From Linnemannia hyalina (taxonomy: Eukaryota; Mortierellomycota; Mortierellomycetes; Mortierellales; Mortierellaceae): a stretch of 64,000 bases of DNA. The DNA is taken from contig JAHRHY010000002.1 in the NCBI GenBank assembly GCA_019671135.1, positions 1,240,001 to 1,304,000 of the forward strand, in the 5' to 3' direction. The translations under genes and the position numbers were made by a program. Position 1 is the stretch's first letter. The number at the start of each line of letters is the position of its first letter. Below, piece by piece: positions 21,532-33,114 of this stretch. Under the pieces are notes generated by a model. That model saw only the letters and a list, made by a program, of their open reading frames with translations, made no database searches and had not been told where the DNA came from.

Positions 21532-21746
21532 CTGCTACTGCAATCATGACGAGAAACAAACGACGCTGTTGCCATCAATCCCATTGACAATCCTAGAGCC
21601 ACCACTGCAATCGTGATAATAATCCACTTTGCCCAGGCAGCAACAAAATCCCTTGCTGCAGTGCTGAGTTGAGGTGTCGCAGTCACAGTATCAGCGGCAG
21701 GGGGGGGGTTGTTTGTGTCGTTCCATTGTTGGCGAACTGGAGTACG
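21532..21746 (-). CDS. Possible exon of a small membrane protein
   Basis: A 215-bp minus-strand open stretch bounded by plausible splice sites (acceptor ...CCCCAG before 21746, donor GTACAA after 21532). It encodes a polar Pro-containing segment followed by one good transmembrane helix (WAKWIIITIAVVALGLSMGL) and a short tail. It contains a nine-C run. I could not find a convincing first or last exon. It may belong to a gene covering roughly 21.3-22.8 kb on this strand. Low confidence. Confidence 0.3.
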
Positions 21747-22941
21747 CTGGGGTGGTTTTCATTATTTTGAAAGAATGACAAGTCGTCCTTTGATCTCTGG
21801 TGTAAACGGTAATAGAGATTGAAAGGGCCGAGGATTTGCCTGCGACGGTAGACAGGGGATGCAAATCAGGTTGGTGGTAACGAATGTTGACAGCCTAAAT
21901 GTCGACGAGGTGGTGGTGGTGGTGGTGGGGGCGGGGGGCAGGACGAGGGGCATCTAAGGGACTAGGTCAAACAGAGTGAAAGAGCCGGTGATAGCGAGGA
22001 TAGCATGGCGACGGAAGCCAGGACCACGAGGGCGATAAAAGCATCGCGTCACTGCTTGCGGATTCACGATGGTGAATGTGGATGAACAATATCAGCTCTG
22101 TAAAGACGCAGAGGGATACGATGTCGTCGAGAAGGATAGAACAAGAAAAATAAACCAAGTGAGGAGCTGAAGGATCCATGGTTTTCGATGCTGGGACGAT
22201 GGATATAAAAAAAATCGGCACAACCTCGGCTACTCTGCGAAGAGGCTCAAGGATATGATGCGAATGAAGAAATAGGCGAAAAAAAAAAGTTGGGGCACAA
22301 CTAGGATGACGATGGGAGCGCTGACCGAAGTGGGGGATCTGGTAGCGATATGGAAATAGTGGTGGTGGACTCGATAAAAGAGTAAACGACTGAGAAGACG
22401 AAAAAATAGAAGGGAGTATGCGCGTATAAATCGAGAGGAATCGTCTCCGGGATGGCCTTGTTGTTGAGAAGAAAGGATGAAGTTCCAGCTGGGCACTCCG
22501 TCCTCCGCCGCGAAGGGCAAGAGGGCAGCTGGAGGTGGATTAGAAGACAGAACAGTGATGAATGGGTGAAGGTGAGAGAGATGTAAAGTGAATGAAGAAA
22601 AAAAAGTAGGAAGGGAGCGAAAGATAGAGCAATATATAAAGAGAATGAGTAAAACAAAAAAAAAACGACTAAGGAAGTGTGGTGTGTGAGCTGGTGGAAA
22701 CAATAAGAGCCATTGGCATTGGTCCATTGTTCTACCATGGATCGATAATTGTGGACATGGTTGGTCGCACGGCAAAACTGTCACTCCAATTCCACCCTGG
22801 AAAAAGAGACACATGTTTTCACAACCATCCATCACAATGGAAAGTTATGAAAAAACGTTGTTTATATATACAATTTTGTTTCCGGGACCTTCTACCTCCT
22901 TCACCTTCCTTCTACTACAGATGAAACAAAGCCAAGCCATG
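21747..22941. other. Unassigned region
   Basis: Minus-strand open frames here are hydrophobic or low-complexity and C/T-rich, more like leader or promoter DNA than coding sequence. One stretch near 22440-22510 (AEDGVPSWNFILSSQQQG) looks protein-like but could not be joined to a gene. Confidence 0.35.
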
Positions 22942-24276
22942 TTACTCGAGCTCAGCCTCAAAAGCAGCAGCTTGCGCCTTCAGCGCCTCAACCTGCTCCC
23001 TCAAATCACTCAGATCCGATTCCTGTTCCTCAATAACATGTCGCAAATTCTCAATATCATGCTCATAGTTATCTTTCTGTCCCCTGCACTCGGTCAAGTC
23101 CTGGTCTTGCTGCCATGTCACAATCTCGAGACGAGACATCTTGTCCCCCTTGTCTTGAGGGCGTGGTGCGACTGGGGGGAAGGACGAGGACAAGGCTTCG
23201 AAGGCGGGGTCGAAGGCCTTTTGGATCCTGCTGTTTGTCCATTGGTACTTTGCGTGGATCGGCTCTGGCTGTGGTTGTGGTGCTTTTGGTGAGTTGGTAG
23301 TAGGATTGATAGGGAGGGCTTGGTAATCGGGGACTGACTCTTGACCGAGGGCGTCCATAATCACCACCGCTGGCAAAGAGACAATCTCGGCTTCTTGACC
23401 CAGTTGCTTGGTCTCTGCGGTAAACACCGCCAGCCCTTCATCGTCCACCATGACTTGCTTCCTGCGCTGTCCTTGCTCAATCACTACCATATCCTCATCT
23501 TTAAGGTCTCCATGTCCGATCAGGAGGCTTGCAAATGTCTTCATCCACTCCATCGTCGTCTTCTTCATTCCGCTTATCCGATCATCGTTGTTATTCTCAC
23601 TGGTCGTAGGAGACGTGACAACATTGGGCTCGGCCAAAGTGGCTGTAACCATCACTGCCGCCTCAATCTCAGTCATGTCCTCTGCTTCTTCCTCGTCAGC
23701 TTGCAACAACCTCTCTACTTCCAACAAGCGTTCCTCCTTCTCGTCCTGTAATGGTTCTTGCTGTCTTTGTGGTGGCGACGGTAATGGTGAGGGTTGTTGT
23801 TTCTTTTGCTGTTGCTGTTGTCGAAATAATGAATCCTGTGCAATGGCGGTAGTGACGGTCTGGACACGACTGTACCCACCACCCAACTCCCCCAATCCTT
23901 CCTTCCTCCCACTTAAAACATCCTCTTCACTCCCCACCACAACCACAGGCGTCACCTTCCCTCCGCCCTCCTTGGATGAAGACAACATAGAATCCTGCAG
24001 GAAGATAATTAACGACAATAACCCGACAAGGAAGACAAACTGTCCAAAGTACGAACGACGGAATCGGGTGCGGATGGTTGAAGTAGGTGTGGCAAGGAGA
24101 CCTTGTAGTCCGCCAAAGGGACCTGAACGTGTGTTGGTCGATGAAGAGTGGTGGTGTTGTTGGTAATGGTGGGATCCATTGTTGGGGTTACGACCGACCA
24201 TGATGCTTCCTTCGGTGGTGGACGGGTATTCGAGCATGTCGCGGAGTACTCCTGGACCGACAAGTGTGTTGCTCAT
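22942..24276 (-). CDS. Type II membrane protein with C-terminal coiled coil, unknown family
   Basis: A single-exon 444-residue ORF. The open frame continues upstream, but the ATG at 24276 is preferred because upstream codons are low-complexity Leu/Ser from a GA repeat. Residues 1-70 are polar and cytosolic-looking. One hydrophobic segment at about 75-97 (FGQFVFLVGLLSLIIFLQ), preceded by Arg-rich sequence, acts as a signal anchor. The luminal part is acidic, with a poly-Gln/Pro patch, and ends in a heptad-like coiled coil (residues about 395-444). This topology is common for Golgi glycosyltransferase-associated or tethering proteins, but no catalytic motif is seen. Function unknown. Confidence 0.7.
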   Translation of the reverse strand: MSNTLVGPGVLRDMLEYPSTTEGSIMVGRNPNNGSHHYQQHHHSSSTNTRSGPFGGLQGLLATPTSTIRTRFRRSYFGQFVFLVGLLSLIIFLQDSMLSSSKEGGGKVTPVVVVGSEEDVLSGRKEGLGELGGGYSRVQTVTTAIAQDSLFRQQQQQKKQQPSPLPSPPQRQQEPLQDEKEERLLEVERLLQADEEEAEDMTEIEAAVMVTATLAEPNVVTSPTTSENNNDDRISGMKKTTMEWMKTFASLLIGHGDLKDEDMVVIEQGQRRKQVMVDDEGLAVFTAETKQLGQEAEIVSLPAVVIMDALGQESVPDYQALPINPTTNSPKAPQPQPEPIHAKYQWTNSRIQKAFDPAFEALSSSFPPVAPRPQDKGDKMSRLEIVTWQQDQDLTECRGQKDNYEHDIENLRHVIEEQESDLSDLREQVEALKAQAAAFEAELE

Positions 24277-24866
24277 GAAAGGAGATGTATGTGCTGTTGT
24301 AGTTGTTGTTGTTTTCTGTCCGGTTGCTTGTCTTTCTGATAATGTTGAATGAAATAGAGAGTGAGGGAGAGATGAGAGGTGATATAAAATGAGAGAAAGA
24401 GAAAGAGAGAGAAAGAGAGAGAAAGAAGAGAGAGAGAGAGAAGACACAAGAGGGTCAAAGAGAGAAAGAGAGTGAGGAATGATAAGGATAGTGGCGAAGA
24501 AAGGGCATATGTGCATATGTGTGTGATGAATGGAAGGGCTGGTTGGGATGAATGGACCATTGTTGGGAGGAATGAGAATGGATTTCTCTCTCTCTCCTTC
24601 TCTCAACACGTACACACCTACGCAAAAGAAACAACAATCAAAAAGGAGGAATGAAGGAAATGAGGAAAGGGGGAACTATGGAACGTGAAAATACTGCCCT
24701 GAGGGGTGGGGAGCAGACCACATTTAAAGGAGAGCAACGGGGGCTCATCTCATTTTCATTTACCATCTTGTGCCCTGTCTCGTTCACGTCGCGTCCTAGA
24801 TGCTGACTATTAGCAAGACCACCGAGGTTTCCTTGTTCGCGACCAATAGGAGGGAGAAAGAGAGAC

Positions 24867-24901
<35 letters not shown>

Positions 24902-25828
24902 ACCGTTCTTCTTTCCTTCAACGACTTTTTTTTTGTTTCTGTGTCCCTCTCAGTGCACAGGCCACTGGCTGATTTCCTCTCTCCTCTCGTCATATTTTAT
25001 GCAACAATCCTATATCAATTTTTCGAGAATACTTTCACTCTCTCTACACTTACAGCATACAGCCATCAAATGGACTATGCCTTATTTGAGTTTGAACCGA
25101 ACACCCAACCGTCTAACAACAGCGACTAATGCCTGACTCTTTCTTCCTGAAGCAAAGGAGTGATCAAATTGTTCCTTTTTCTCCTTAGTGCCGAAGCGTA
25201 AAAAAAATTGGTGGGAAATAAAGGAAAGAAAAAACCATTTCGCCCAAGAGGTGACACAAGACAAATAACCTTTATTCTTGTGGCGTTAGACCCTGTTCAA
25301 CAAGACTATGATTAGGCGGCGAAAAGGCATTTTATTTTTTCTCTCCCTACGCCTCCCTCTCCCTTCTTTTTGCATATGGATGCCAAAACATTATAGGAAA
25401 GGGAACACCATGACCTAAAAATGGGACAAGGTAGGGGACGTTTCTTGTGGCGTGAGGAGAAAATGATATCATGCAAAAGATGTGGATGATAACTCACGGT
25501 AAGAAAGACAAGAACAAAAAGAAGGGTGAAAAAAAAAGAGGTCTAACGGGCGGCAAGAGGGCCAGGGGCGAACAATGGTTGCTTGCTCGGAGAACTTGAT
25601 ATGGTTTGCTTTGCTCAAACAAATATGCAAAGTAGCGAACCAACTAACAAACAAACAAGTAGCTGACATGGTCATAATGAGAGAGGATTTTGAACTTGTG
25701 CGTGCGCATATTATTAAGGACATTGAGCGTTAACAACAAGTAGAGTCAGATATAAAGAAAACAAAAAGGACTAGATAGAAAAGTATGTACAGCGTCAATT
25801 CGTCTTCGTGTTAATGCATCATTGTCGA
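24277..25828. other. Intergenic, GA-rich; no gene recognised
   Basis: Starts with the leader of the minus-strand membrane protein, including GA-rich microsatellites near 24380-24445 and 24860-24900. It ends with the 3' flank of the sugar transporter. Open frames are low-complexity (Leu/Ser or Arg/Glu) and not credible. Confidence 0.45.
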
Positions 25829-27612
25829 TTAGACGTGATCAGGTTCGGTCTTCTCGGCAGGGACGTGCTCGAGCTCGGACTTCTCGCCAGGAACCATTTC
25901 CATCTTTTGGGGAACAGTCGAATCGTAAGGGCGGAGATGATGGTCCGAATTACTGCCACTGCTGCTGTCATCCAATTGTTTTTGCTGAGGTTGGTCCTGA
26001 TTCAACTTCAATTCCTCAATATCATGATCCAGACGCGAGGCGGGTTGGGCGGCAGTCTTCCAGGCAGGGATATCCGAGTTGAACAACTCATCCATTTCTT
26101 CCAGAGTACGGCCCTTGGTCTCGGGGAACATAAAGAAGACATGGACGGTCATGGCCACACAAAAGGAGGCAAAGATGAAATAAGTCCGGTACTGGATGGA
26201 CTGGAGCAGTGGGGGGACAGCATAGGCGAGGGCAAAGTTGAAAGCCCAGTTGGAGGCGGTCGAGAGTGAGACAGCCTTGGCACGGATACGCATGGGGTAA
26301 ATCTCGGCGGGGTAGGTCCAGGAGACGGGACCCCAGGAGATGGCAAAGGAGCAGACAAAGAGGTACGAGCAGGCAATAACGGCATGCGAGGCAGAAGGGT
26401 TGTCTTGAATCGCCCAGGTGGTTGTTTGGTTGTCGGAGACAATGGGGGAACCGAACTTGCCCATTAGACCACCGATCAAGAACAGCCAGAGAGCCATGAA
26501 TGTCGAGCCGATCACGAGGACAGGACGGCGACCCCAGCGGTCGATAAAGAGAATCGCAGGGATGGTCATGATGACATTGAGGACATACTGGATGGCGGAG
26601 GCCTGGAGGTTGGCGTTTTGACCAGTGATGCCGGCGCCTTGGAAGATAAAGACGATGTAGTACATGGCGACGTTCATGCCTGTGAGCTGAGACCAGGACT
26701 GGAGAGACATTCCAAGGAAGACGCGACGGACAGCGGGCTTGCGGAACAGTTCCATGTAGGATCGGGCAGCGAGTGTGCGGTCAAAGATGACGGCGTCCTC
26801 AATCTCCTTATACTCGGCCTGGACAGCAGGGTCGTTCTTGTCACCACGAGCACGGAGGTTTGCCAGGACCTCGAGAGCCTCCTCCCAACGACCCTTGTCG
26901 GCCAACCAACGCGGGGAGAAAGGGAAGAAAGAGATGCCAATCAGAAGGATCGCACCGGGGACGACCTGGAGACCCCAAGGGATACGGAAGGCAGCATCGG
27001 ATTCAATAAACGAACACCCATACTGGATAAAGTACTGGATCAAAATACCCCAAGTAATAGCCCACTGCTGGAGAGAGACAATACGACCACGAATATTCTT
27101 GGGCGCAATCTCGGCCTGGTAGACGGGAACGATCATGGAAGCAAGACCGACAGCAACACCGTTGACAACACGACCAACGATAAGCATGGCGACATTGACA
27201 GAGGCGCATTGGATGATGGAACCGATGATCCAGATGGACGCAGCGAGCATGATGGTACGTTTGCGAGAGAACTTGTCGCCGAGGGGTCCTGCCAGAAGGG
27301 CACCACAGAAGGAGCCTGCGGCCATGGAGGCGACGATGCCGCCCTGGAGGGAGGACGAAGGGTGGTTGAAGAATTCTTGGTAGCGCTGTGTGCCGACCAC
27401 TCCCGACATTGACGAGATGTCAAATCCGAACAGCATCCTATGTCACACAGGAATAATGGTAGGAAAGAGGGACATGGTTGATGGTTAGGGGATATAGGTG
27501 ACGTGACAATGAGAGCATGCATGGATGACGAAGAGAAGAGAACTTACCCGCCCATGGTGGCGAACCCACCAAGGAAGTAGACGTTATTTAGAAGTGAGTA
27601 TTTTTGGACCAT
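25829..27612 (-). CDS. MFS sugar (hexose) transporter
   Basis: Two exons, 27612-27548 and 27437-25829 (phase 2 junction), 557 residues, 12 hydrophobic segments. Signatures of the sugar porter family: LFGFDISSMSG in TM1, GPLGDKFSRKR in loop 2-3, VNGVAVGLASMIVPVYQAEI, FPFSPRWLADKGR, DRWGRRP, and PETKGRTLEEMDELF at the end of the last helix. The cytosolic tail of about 85 residues is Gln/Ser/Glu-rich. It imports monosaccharides by proton symport or facilitated diffusion at the plasma membrane; the specific sugar is not predictable. A TATA-like box lies about 180 bases upstream. Confidence 0.95.
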
Positions 27613-27790
27613 GTTGTATGGACGGTGTCCTTGTATGTGCTGTGATGTGAGTGTGTGAAAAGAAAAGGGAAAAAAAAAGGTAAAGGGGGAGAAGGCGGGT
27701 AGTAAACTGCAAGGGGTGCGAAGGAGGGAAGAGAGAAGAATGAGAGTGAAGGGTTGAAGAGAAAGAAAAGAAGAGGGGAGCCAAGAGGCC

Positions 27791-27797
27791 TTTATAT
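27791..27797 (-). promoter_or_regulatory. TATA-like box of the sugar transporter
   Basis: ATATAAA on the minus strand, about 180 bases upstream of the transporter ATG. It is a canonical TATA match in a suitable place, with a GGA repeat just upstream. Confidence 0.4.
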
Positions 27798-27814
27798 CAT
27801 TTTTTAGGTGATCC

Positions 27815-27851
27815 GGAGGAGGAGGAGGAGGAGGAGGAGGAGGAGGAGGAG
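27815..27851. repeat. (GGA)n microsatellite
   Basis: About 12 GGA units on the plus strand, in the promoter of the sugar transporter. Confidence 0.9.
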
Positions 27852-28023
27852 TGATCCTATGGGCGAAGGAGAAGTGGGAAGGCGGTGCTAGAGGTGCTAC
27901 TGTAGTGGATGATAGATGGTTGTGGGGTGGGATGTGCCATTTTGCCAGTATGGGACTAATTAGGACTGGCTGTCCATCTGTCCATTTGTTCATTTGTTCA
28001 TCTGTCCTCTCTTTATCCCGTTA

Positions 28024-28063
28024 GTCTCATTCGCTTGGTCTCATTCGCTTGGTCTCATTCGCT
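28024..28063. repeat. 14-bp tandem repeat, about 2.9 copies
   Basis: Unit GTCTCATTCGCTTG, perfectly repeated. Confidence 0.85.
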
Positions 28064-28129
28064 CTCTATCCAGGGCGTCCTCTTATTCTTTTCTATTCAA
28101 CCCCATCCTAGTAAGAACGGATCTTTCTC

Positions 28130-28165
28130 TTTGTTTGTTTGTTTGTTTGTTTGTTTGTTTGTTTG
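28130..28165. repeat. (TTTG)n microsatellite
   Basis: About nine uninterrupted TTTG units. Confidence 0.9.
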
Positions 28166-29238
28166 GCTGTTGTTGTTGTGTCCGTCGTGCTGGCTTCTTT
28201 TAGGAAGGTGCATGCACGACCGAGAGCGTTTGTCAGACGAACGTCATTTTCATCAAAACCCTATTCCTCCTCTCAATGCTCTCATTATTCACATCGCCAT
28301 CCTTGGTCACCGAGGGAAGGAGTGGAGAGAGAGGAAGTGAAGGACAGGGTAGGGAAACAAACGGACAGGCACAATGAATGCTTCTACTCCACACTCCCTT
28401 CCCCATTGAAGCATTGAACCACTGTCCGTTCGTTATTTGTTGGGTCAGACCCCCTCTTCTTCCCTTTCTCTACGGTCCCCCTTTTGACCCCTTGTGAGAA
28501 CGGACGAATGAACGCATGAAAAAATAAGGGTAAAATCGATCCTTGGGCACGGGTGCCAATTTACCGTTTGTTCACCCACAACGAGGCACTGGTCGTCTGG
28601 TTAGCGTCAAGGGAAGAAAAAAAAAGTGGGGAAGAGAAGAGGAAGGCGCTTATCGTCTTTGTTTGTTGTTGTTTCTACGGTTGATGACAATATTTGTCCT
28701 ATGGCACTGTGCATCAACCTATCATCCTCGTTGTTGATAATGTCGTTGAGGATGATTCGACACCACAAATGATCCGTGTTGTCAGGTGTCGCCTGGATTC
28801 ATATTGTCTCTTTTTGTTGTGTTGCACCTGTTAGGACGAGTTTTCTTGATAGGCCCCACGTCAACATAAACCGAAACCAACCAACGTCTTCTTGGGCTAA
28901 TTCATCTTAGTTCTACCACCACAAGATTTGTCCGTTGCACGAAACTAACGAACCCCCTACCCTCGTCTCTTCTGGTTATTTCTTGACCTTCTTTCTTCCC
29001 TCCGTTATCTGTCAATTCGCAGGAAGAGTATATAGAAAAGTGTCAACACTGCTATCAGTCTCTATCTTTCAGTGGATCCACACATTATCTTGTTTGTGGT
29101 CAGTCAGTAACACTACCCTTCGCAGGAGGGATGAAAAAAACAACAACGCGCCAAAAAGGTGAGGGGGAGATACTATCAGAATAAACATGACCCTTTAGCC
29201 TTCTTTACTATCTATCCTTTTGCCTACCTACTCTTCCT

Positions 29239-29264
29239 CCCCCCCCCCCCCCCCCCCCCCCCCC
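29239..29264. repeat. 26-C homopolymer
   Basis: An uninterrupted run of C, followed by T and five more C. Its length is likely polymorphic or assembly-sensitive. Confidence 0.85.
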
Positions 29265-31165
29265 TCCCCCTTCCTTCACCGCAAAGGTGTAATGAAGGAG
29301 AAAACAAAGAGCCGATTGGAGCACATCCTCCTTCTATCTCTGACCTGAGCGCCCTTTTTTCATTTCGCCTTCTCTTTTCATCCTCCCACAGTCCTGGGAA
29401 AAAAAAATAAGCATTGTTCTCTTCTTCGGAGTTGTGAGCACCTCTTCTCAGACCCTTACAATCTTACATCAGCACGGCAAAAATAAATTTCATCTCATCT
29501 CTCTCTTAAAGTGCCTTCTTCTGAGAGAATGGGGAGACGACAGGTTCGTTTTTGTTGGAGTAGAAGGAATACTGATCAGTTGGATCTCTCAAGTTGCCCT
29601 CCTATGGGAGGTGCACCGAGTTTGAATGAACGTGTACAGTGATCACCCCTTATCTCTTTCTTGCTCTGTTCCTCTTGGCAGTGCTCTTCTTTGCCAACTC
29701 ACTTTTTACTCAACCATGCGAGGAAGTCAATGCTTTCTTGGTTGCTGTCTGGGCGTATTGGGTCCGTTTGTTGCGTTATGCGTATGAGAGCAAAGATACA
29801 TGCCTCAACTCCACCCCTGTTTCTTGCTTTTTTTTTTTTTTTTTTTTTCTTTTTGTGTGAGAAAAACGTGTTGGGCACATGCAAATGAAGCATGGATTGG
29901 TAACATTGGCTTTCTATGCTGCGATTGTAAATAGCGGCACAGGGCACCGATGCTTGCATTGTGTGGACGCTGGTATTCAATTGCCAGCTTAAGGTTTACC
30001 AAAGTGGATACAAAACGTTGAGGTAGGTGCATGTTTCCATTTGCATTGACGACACCACCCTTTCTTTCCGCAAATGGCACATAGGAGGTATCATGCATCT
30101 CCGCTACCATTGCTGCCCCTTCTTAACTCACACCCCTCTTTTATTATCCTTTGGGCCTCCATATGGCTCAATGCTATATCCTCACCTGTCACCTGTATTT
30201 TTCGTATCTCTGTCAAAATGCAATGCATAGCCACTATGCCAGACACCGCTCTCTATTCTTCTGTTGCCTTTTCCCTTTCACTCTCACGCTTGGCCATGGT
30301 AATCTCCTGCTGGGAATATCCCTTGCGTCTTCAACCTTTTTTCTTATCAAGGATGGCAGACAAGCACTACGACATCAATGCCGTGCTCGTCTATCTCCCA
30401 AAGAACTCGTTGAGTCCAGAACTAGCGCTTTTTAGTTTGAAGTTGCAAATTGACAGAGAAAATAAATGAATTATCTCCGCACTCATGCGTTTCAGAACAT
30501 AGTTGGGTGGGCTTGCGGATTTGCCATTTGATACATACCATAGTCAACGCCAAAGCTTAGCCTGGCGTAGCCTAGCTTACGGCCAGGGTTTTCTAGGTCC
30601 TGTTTCTTTTATTATCAGTTCATAAAAGCGTCATAAGAAGGCTTGCCTAGGGTAAAGAGGCCTATCGGTGGTGAAGATGCATTCGCGACATATAAAAAGA
30701 CACTTTCGTCCCTAGAGAGAGAGAGAGAGAAAGAAAGAGAAAGAGGTATCAATTGAGTTTTCAGGACGTCGCCGTGGAGGTATTTGAATTATGAGAACAG
30801 CCCAGAATACAAAGCCAGATCAAATGGAGGGGAGTAGAAGAAGAGCTTAGTGACACATCCAACCAGCGATCGACTGCCACGATTTTCTTTTTTCGGACAA
30901 TGCACAAAGAGTGAGCGAGCGAGCGTCCTTACATGTGTCAGAGCCCGCTCTTGGTCCAGGAACGACTAGAGTCGAGTCACAAGTCTTGGCGCTCCTCCTT
31001 TCTTCTCTCTCTCTTTCACTTTCTCATTCACAAAACCCTCACTTGCACTCACTCATTCTCTCATACTTACTTATTCACTCTTTGGTTCGCACTCATTACC
31101 TCTCTTCTTTTTCCTCTTCTTCCTCTTCCCCACTTCCCCACTTCCCCACTTCCCCTCTTACAACA

Positions 31166-33114
31166 ATGGCCTCGATTCTCTTTGACGACATCACCTTCCC
31201 TCGAGAACTCTACGACCCAGACACTTTCGAGTTCGTCGCCCCCGTCTCGACCCTCCTCACCTTCACTCCCCATATCATCTCTCAACTCGCAAAGACCTCA
31301 GAGGAACAACAGGAACCAATTCCCCTCCCCAACCTCACCCCTACTACTCCTACCGCTGACAACCCAGAGACGACCCATACCTCCCCGTCTTCCGCAGAAC
31401 AGACCAGTACTCCACGAGCCACAGAAACCCAATCGACGTCTGGAGGCATCTTTTCGTCCTTCAAGAACTTTGCGAACAGCCAGGGAACGCAACAGATCCT
31501 CAATAATGGACTCTACCTTGCGGGACGATACATGGACGGTTCTGCGTCTGCTAGACGGTCGTCTTCATATGAGGACGACCACCGCTACGATACCCGCTCT
31601 CGCCAGTCTACCTCTTCTTGGTTTGGATCGTCGTCGTCGTCGAACCGTTATGAATACCGGGACCAGGAACGACAGCGATTGAGGGATATGGAGGATCAGA
31701 TGAGGCAGATGGAGAGGGATATGCGGCAGCAGTCGGCGATGGCGAGGTCGGAGGTGGATGCTCAACGGCGGCAGAGGGTTCAATTGGAACAGGAGTTGGA
31801 GTCTCAGAAGCAGAAGGTTGCCAAGTTAGAGAAGGAGGTGGAGCAACAGCAAAAGGAGCAGGAGGCTAACAAGAAGAAGCAACAGGAGGAGGAGAAGAAA
31901 AAGAAGAAGCAGGAGGAGAAGAAAAAGAAGAAGCAGGAGGAGGAGGAAGCAGCAGCAGCGGAGAAGAAGAAGAAGAGTGAGGCAAAGGAGGACAAAAAGG
32001 ACAAGGAAAAGGAAAAGTCATCGTCTCAGGACGTTACAACGACAGACAGCGGAGCGGATGCGGCGAATGCGGTGCTGATGGCGACTGTGGGCGTAGCTTC
32101 GTTGGTGATGTCCCTTTACGCTGCCCACCAGGCGTCGTCAACCTACTCGGTAGTCCGGTTCCACGACCAGCTGGAACTCTTGATCGAACAGTGCGAGGGA
32201 GTCATCCAGTCGACAGAAGCCTGGATGAGCGAGCAGTTCTTGGAGGTCCCAGATCAGATTCGACAGGATCTCAAGATGCTCAAGGAGTTGATCGAGACTA
32301 TCCAGCGACTGGACCCTCGCTCTGAGAAAAAGGTACGTGTGTGAGCGTGAGAACGAGCCAAAACTAGCATTGTGCATTGCTTTGTTATGCGCTTTTTTTT
32401 TTTTTTTTTTTTGGTTGTGTGGTCTGCTCTCAAAATGGGTCACATGCCAAAACGAAGCGCATAAACAGAGCATTGCACTTTTTTTTTTTTTCTTATGCTG
32501 TCAACTTGACTTGCTAACCTTTCTGTTATTCTTCCTGACAACCTTGATGATAGGCAGAGACGGTGGCATGGTCAATGTCTGCAGTGGGATCAATCGGCGC
32601 GGTCGGAGGAGCTGTGCTAGGCAGTATGACGGCAATGGCGAGTGGCGGAACTTTGGTCGTCGGCTGTGCGCTCTACGGAATCATTAATCGAGCACGGTTC
32701 ACAGGACCCGAGTACAACGCAGCCAAGTCCATGATGGAAGTGAGGGCGATCCAGATCTTAAAATCCTTGGGCGTCAACCCCAACGCCCCAGGAGCAGCAC
32801 CCAGCAGCAGCAGTCGAGGAGGGCGATCGGTGTCGTTGATCCATGAGAGCAGACTGGAGAGACTGAGGATCGAGTTTGAGAGACGGGAGGGGTTGGAGAT
32901 GGGCGATGCGAATGAGATTGATGGACTGGCTGTCGAGGAGGCGCTTTTGGAGTCGTCCTTTTCTGCACCCTTTGTGTCCCGAAAGGCAACGGCGGCAGGG
33001 TGGTCTCGGCAGCAGAGTGGTGCTAGCGCGGCTGCTGCTGCGGCGGTTCTGGAAGACACGAGACCTATACTGTCGATGAAGAGTGAGTCGAAACGTGTCT
33101 CCATTCTCGCTTAA
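31166..33114 (+). CDS. Coiled-coil membrane protein with Gly-zipper segment, unknown family
   Basis: Two exons, 31166-32332 and 32554-33114 (phase 0), 575 residues. The start ATG follows a C/T-rich leader with a repeated CCCCACTT. The order is a Pro/Thr/Ser-rich N-terminal third, then a long charged coiled coil (about residues 165-295) ending in Lys/Glu/Gln runs, then a hydrophobic helix (NAVLMATVGVASLVMSLYAA). Next is an amphipathic helical linker (about 60 residues) and a second long hydrophobic segment in exon 2, rich in small residues (GSIGAVGGAVLGSM then GGTLVVGCALYG). A polar C-terminal tail follows. The two segments could form a hairpin in an organelle membrane. No known family recognised. 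Confidence 0.75.

Larger units (their letters stand above)
27852..31165. other. Gene-poor 3.3 kb intergenic region
   Basis: No coding region with family resemblance and no tRNA-like cloverleaf was seen by eye. It contains the 14-bp tandem at 28024-28063, a (TTTG)n run, a 26-C homopolymer and a GA repeat near 30713-30750. The frame of the next gene stays open upstream to 30911, but that part looks like C/T-rich leader. Confidence 0.5.

Noticed and set aside
26618..27412. 264-residue plus-strand open frame
   Set aside because: Antisense of the sugar transporter; polar, without motifs.
29639..29888. Hydrophobic plus-strand open frames in the gene-poor region
   Set aside because: They run into a T-homopolymer and show no conserved-looking features.
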